From: Pseudomonadota bacterium
GTDB taxonomy: Bacteria > Pseudomonadota > Gammaproteobacteria > Pseudomonadales > Azotimanducaceae
Reading direction: 5' to 3'
DNA length: 9,878 nt
NCBI GenBank assembly: GCA_009936895.1
Contig: JAACDS010000062.1
Coordinates: 1 to 9,878 of the forward strand
Shown here: positions 7,106 through 9,878 of the stretch, piece after piece
How positions within the stretch are numbered: the stretch's first letter is position 1
Layout: the number at the start of each line of letters is the position of its first letter
The notes under the pieces: model-generated
What the model was told of the DNA's origin: nothing
Databases searched by the model: none
Seen by the model: only the letters and a program-made list of their open reading frames with translations
Program-made: the position numbers and the translations under genes

Positions 7106-7239
7106 TGATAGGTGCCTGTGAGAATCAATAGAGCACGAGTGTGGCATATTGTCGTCGCACGGTGAAGCGCAGTGGCCAATGTTGGGACAGGCCCAAGAGA
7201 TGCGTTTTAAATGACAGCAACGAGCGATGGGAGCCGGTG

Positions 7240-8571
7240 ATGGATCTTGTTTTAGACATTGTATTTTTGTTGACCGAGTTGTTTCTTCTGCTATTGGGTT
7301 TGGGCTTCTTAACGGTTATCGCGTTTTATGTGGTTGATCGCACTCAGACCCGGCATTCGCTGCGTCGAAACTTTCCTGTCTTGGCTCGTTTTCGCTATCT
7401 CTTCGAGAAGTTAGGCGAGTTCTTTCGACAGTACTTCTTTGCCATGGATCGCGAGGAGCTGCCGTTCAATCGCGCTGAGCGCTCCTGGGTGTACCGAGCG
7501 GCAAAGGGAGCAGACACTACTGTGGCCTTTGGCTCAACCCGAGATCTCAAACGACCGGGTACGGTCATTTTTGTGAATTGTGCTTACCCGATGTTAGAGC
7601 AAGATACGCAGCCCCCCAGACCCTTGGTCATCGGTCCAGCAAGCGCAAACCCCTTCGCCACCGCTGCATTTTTTAATGTGTCTGGTATGAGCTACGGCGC
7701 GATTTCAAAGCCTGCGGTTCAGGCATTGTCGCGCGGAGCGGCGAAGGCCGGAGTCTGGCTGAATACGGGTGAGGGTGGCCTGTCTCAGGCGCATCTAGAC
7801 GGCGGAGCCGATATCGTGTTTCAGATCGGTACGGCGAATTACGGCGTGCGGGACAGTCTCGGTCAGCTTGATGCGGTCAAGCTGAAGGCAGTGGCCGCCC
7901 ACGAGCAGGTGCGCATGTTTGAAATCAAGCTCAGTCAAGGGGCGAAGCCGGGTAAGGGAGGGATTTTGCCTGGCGCTAAAGTGTCCGGCGAGATTGCGCG
8001 CATCCGCGCGATCCCTGAAGGGGCGGACTCGATCAGTCCCAATCGTAATCCTGCCATCGACAGCGGCGAGAGCCTGCTCGATGCTCTAGCCCAGGTGCGA
8101 GACCTCACTGGCAAGCCGGTCGGATTCAAGGCAGTGATAGGCGACTATCAGTGGTTGAATGAACTGTGTGAGCTGATTGGCCAGCGGGGCAAAGCTTCCG
8201 CGCCGGATTTCATCACCATCGACAGCGCTGACGGCGGCACCGGCGCTGCGCCGGCAAGTTTGATTGACTACATGGGCTTGCCCCTGAAAGAAAGCTTGCC
8301 CGCGGTGTCCGACATACTGACCCGCCACGGTTTGCGAGATCGCATCAAGATTATCGCCAGCGGCAAACTGACCAATCCGGGGCAGGTGGCATGGGCGCTT
8401 TGTGCCGGAGCGGATATTGCTGTGTCCGCCCGCGGATTCATGTTGGCCCTGGGCTGCATTCAGGCCCTGCAGTGCAATCAAAACACCTGTCCGACGGGCA
8501 TTACGACCCACGATCCCAAGCTGCAGCGCGGGCTGGTCGTGACGGATAAGGCCGAACGCGTGGCGCGCTAG
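7240..8571 (+). CDS. Membrane-anchored glutamate synthase-domain FMN protein (GltB-like), ended early by an in-frame TAG
   Basis: Protein of 443 aa from ATG 7240, chosen because GGGAG lies six bases upstream; the frame is open back to 7141 without such support. Residues 4-32 form one or two hydrophobic segments, so the enzyme is probably tethered to the inner membrane facing the cytosol. The rest is the glutamate synthase FMN/Fe-S barrel: NTGEGGLSQAH (175-185), KLSQGAKPGKGGILPG (230-245), SPNRNP (266-271), DSADGGTGAAP (328-338), IIASGKL (371-377). Three cysteines, C406-x5-C412-x4-C417, are spaced as the 3Fe-4S ligands of GltB. There is no glutaminase domain and no adjacent gltD, so this is not classical glutamate synthase; the real substrate and electron partner are unknown. 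The TAG at 8569-8571 interrupts a frame that continues with family-like sequence to 8715. A weak promoter (TTGGGA 7182-7187, TTTTAA 7205-7210, spacer 17) is possible. Confidence 0.88.
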   Translation: MDLVLDIVFLLTELFLLLLGLGFLTVIAFYVVDRTQTRHSLRRNFPVLARFRYLFEKLGEFFRQYFFAMDREELPFNRAERSWVYRAAKGADTTVAFGSTRDLKRPGTVIFVNCAYPMLEQDTQPPRPLVIGPASANPFATAAFFNVSGMSYGAISKPAVQALSRGAAKAGVWLNTGEGGLSQAHLDGGADIVFQIGTANYGVRDSLGQLDAVKLKAVAAHEQVRMFEIKLSQGAKPGKGGILPGAKVSGEIARIRAIPEGADSISPNRNPAIDSGESLLDALAQVRDLTGKPVGFKAVIGDYQWLNELCELIGQRGKASAPDFITIDSADGGTGAAPASLIDYMGLPLKESLPAVSDILTRHGLRDRIKIIASGKLTNPGQVAWALCAGADIAVSARGFMLALGCIQALQCNQNTCPTGITTHDPKLQRGLVVTDKAERVAR

Positions 8572-8715
8572 GCCCAAACGTTGATGAAGGAGGTGGAAAC
8601 CATCGCCCACTCCTGCGGTGTTGCTGAGCCGAGATCCCTGGGTAGAAAACATTGCCGTCAGGTGATGGACGACGGTTCGTCAGTCACCCTCGAACGGCTT
8701 TATGCGGCGAGTTAG
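8572..8715 (+). pseudogene. Severed C-terminal tail of the GltB-like gene
   Basis: After the TAG, the same frame stays open for 47 codons to a second TAG (8713-8715). It reads like the normal end of the family: AQTLMKEVETIAHSCGV, then AEPRSL, a His/Arg-rich stretch, and DDGSSVTLERLYAAS. Related proteins, as I recall them, continue after 'DKAERVA' with an aromatic residue and then a region like this, so the TAG probably replaces a Tyr codon (TAT/TAC). Full length would be about 491 residues. Two AGA codons here are unusual for the neighbourhood. Possibilities are a sequencing or assembly error, a true nonsense mutation, or readthrough. Without the tail the Fe-S and FMN motifs are still present, so a shortened enzyme could function. 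Confidence 0.7.
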
Positions 8716-8724
8716 TCCGCAGAG

Positions 8725-8754
8725 TTAACGCTGTGGCTCTCGTCGCGCTATACT
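8725..8754 (+). promoter_or_regulatory. Candidate sigma70 promoter for ffh
   Basis: TTAACG (8725-8730) and TATACT (8749-8754) are 18 bp apart, placing transcription start near 8761, about 24 nt before the ffh ATG. The -10 is strong and the -35 moderate. The promoter begins just ten bases after the distal stop of the GltB-like frame (8715), consistent with that gene once ending there. Confidence 0.5.
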
Positions 8755-8784
8755 CTGCGCCGTCAAATCAAGCGCTGTAGATTT

Positions 8785-9878
8785 ATGTTCGAGAGCCTAT
8801 CGGATCGGCTGTCCCAAAGCCTGAAACAGATTACCGGCAAAGCCCGGCTAACAGACGAAAATATCGCTGATGCACTGCGTGATGTGCGTATGGCTCTGCT
8901 GGAAGCCGACGTTGCGCTGCCCGTAGTGAAAGATTTTATCGAGCAGGTGCGTACAAAGGCCATCGGACAGGCCGTAACCTCCGCGCTGAATCCCGGTGAG
9001 GCCTTCATAAAGATTGTGCATGGCGAGTTAGTGCACATCATGGGCGACGCCAACGATGCGTTGAATTTGGCGACCAAGCCCCCGGCAGTGATTTTAATGG
9101 CTGGTCTGCAGGGTGCGGGTAAAACAACTACCGTGGCCAAGCTGGCGCGCTTGCTGAAAGAGCGAGAGAAGAAGAAAGTGGCCGTGGTCAGCGCCGACGT
9201 CTACCGCCCGGCGGCGATCGCTCAGCTGGAAACGCTGGCCGGCGAAGTGCAGGCAGCGTTCATCCCGTCCAGTGCAGACGAAAAACCAGTAGACATTGCC
9301 CAGCGGGCATTAAAAGAAGCCAACAAACAGCTGGCCGATGTGCTGATTCTGGATACCGCAGGTCGTTTGGCGGTCGATGCCGAGATGATGGCAGAGATTC
9401 AGGCACTTCATCAGGCGATGAAACCGATTGAGACACTGTTTGTTGTCGACGCCATGACAGGCCAAGACGCGGCAAATACGGCTAAGGCATTTAACGACGC
9501 CTTGCCGTTAACCGGTATTGTGCTGGCAAAGACCGATGGTGATGCTCGCGGTGGTGCGGCGCTGAGTGTGCGTGCCATTACCGGCAAACCGATCAAGTTT
9601 ATGGGTGTGGGTGAAAAGACCGACGGGCTGGAGCCGTTTTACCCAGATCGTCTTGCGTCCCGCATTTTGGGCATGGGCGACGTCCTGTCGCTGATTGAAG
9701 AAGCCGAACGCAAGGTCGATAAAGACAAAGCCCAACGTCTTGCGCAAAAAATGCAGAGCGGGCGTAAGTTCGATTTGGAAGATTTTCGCGATCAGCTGGA
9801 GCAAATGGACAACATGGGCGGTGTCACCGGCATGTTGGACAAGCTGCCGGGCATGGGTCAGTTGCCGGAAGCAGCAAA
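8785..9878 (+). CDS. ffh: Signal recognition particle protein Ffh (SRP54), N-terminal 364 residues
   Basis: Partial gene, cut by the right edge of the window. Ffh binds 4.5S RNA and signal sequences of nascent inner-membrane proteins and, with FtsY, delivers ribosomes to the translocon by paired GTP hydrolysis. The helical N domain (1-~85) has RDVRMALLEADVALPVV (32-48). The G domain follows with P-loop GLQGAGKTT (107-115), ADVYRPAAIAQL (137-148), DTAGR (190-194), AKTDGDARGG (248-257) and GVGEKTDGLEPF (274-285). The hinge has SRILGMGDVLSLIEEAE, and the M domain starts near 325 with KLPGMGQLPE at the end. The bulk of the methionine-rich M domain lies beyond the window. Start: MFESLSDRLS matches the family N-terminus; no good Shine-Dalgarno is visible before it. 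A promoter candidate lies at 8725-8754. Confidence 0.98.
   Translation, partial: MFESLSDRLSQSLKQITGKARLTDENIADALRDVRMALLEADVALPVVKDFIEQVRTKAIGQAVTSALNPGEAFIKIVHGELVHIMGDANDALNLATKPPAVILMAGLQGAGKTTTVAKLARLLKEREKKKVAVVSADVYRPAAIAQLETLAGEVQAAFIPSSADEKPVDIAQRALKEANKQLADVLILDTAGRLAVDAEMMAEIQALHQAMKPIETLFVVDAMTGQDAANTAKAFNDALPLTGIVLAKTDGDARGGAALSVRAITGKPIKFMGVGEKTDGLEPFYPDRLASRILGMGDVLSLIEEAERKVDKDKAQRLAQKMQSGRKFDLEDFRDQLEQMDNMGGVTGMLDKLPGMGQLPEAA

Noticed and set aside
7065..7139. Direct repeat GAGCACGAG at 7065-7073 and 7131-7139
   Set aside because: Nine bases, two copies, no symmetry and no clear relation to a promoter; likely chance.
7141..7239. Upstream extension of the GltB-like protein by 33 residues
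   Set aside because: The added residues are Cys/Arg-rich and unlike a membrane N-terminus; GGGAG before ATG 7240 gives a better start.
8587..8595. Near-perfect Shine-Dalgarno AAGGAGGTG inside the severed tail
   Set aside because: No ATG, GTG or TTG lies at a suitable distance after it; it encodes Lys-Glu-Val of the tail and is probably coincidental.
8785..9878. Ffh lacking most of its M domain
   Set aside because: The reading frame is open to the last base; this is the window edge, not a truncation.

Overview
The window looks like ordinary chromosome of a gammaproteobacterium, moderately GC-rich by eye. PurL, PurT, LeuA and Ffh all read as close relatives of gammaproteobacterial proteins. 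The ffh / ypjD / yfjD (corB-like) neighbourhood is typical of that class. An aerobic, possibly marine, relative of Pseudomonas/Cellvibrionales fits, but lineage below class is a guess. I see no mobile element, CRISPR array, rRNA or tRNA, or prophage gene.

Layout. Bases 1-318 (+) are the 3' end of purL. Convergent to it is a zinc-ribbon Nudix hydrolase (346-885, -). Divergent from that is a gamma-class carbonic anhydrase-like hexapeptide protein (1031-1567, +), followed 39 bp later by purT (1607-2806, +). A 297-bp stretch follows, holding a likely promoter, a short leucine-rich leader ORF and several RNA hairpins. It leads to leuA (3104-4795, +). Convergent to leuA is a minus-strand pair: ypjD (6183-7043), then the CNNM/CorB-type membrane protein yfjD (4862-6157). 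Divergent from ypjD is a membrane-anchored glutamate-synthase-domain protein (7240-8571, +) whose frame is cut by an amber codon 47 codons before its natural end at 8715. Finally ffh, the SRP GTPase, starts at 8785 and runs off the window.

How the genes relate. purL and purT act in de novo purine synthesis (FGAR to FGAM, and GAR to FGAR with formate). leuA commits 2-oxoisovalerate to leucine and seems to have a leader peptide upstream, suggesting control by leucyl-tRNA supply. ypjD and yfjD are a two-gene membrane operon. The GltB-like gene and ffh are separately promoted.

The points most worth a second look are the in-frame TAG in the glutamate-synthase-like gene and the leuA leader region. 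The leader has a Leu-rich peptide, a hairpin over its end, and an 8-base complement near the leuA ribosome site. I found no convincing wholly new multi-gene system.
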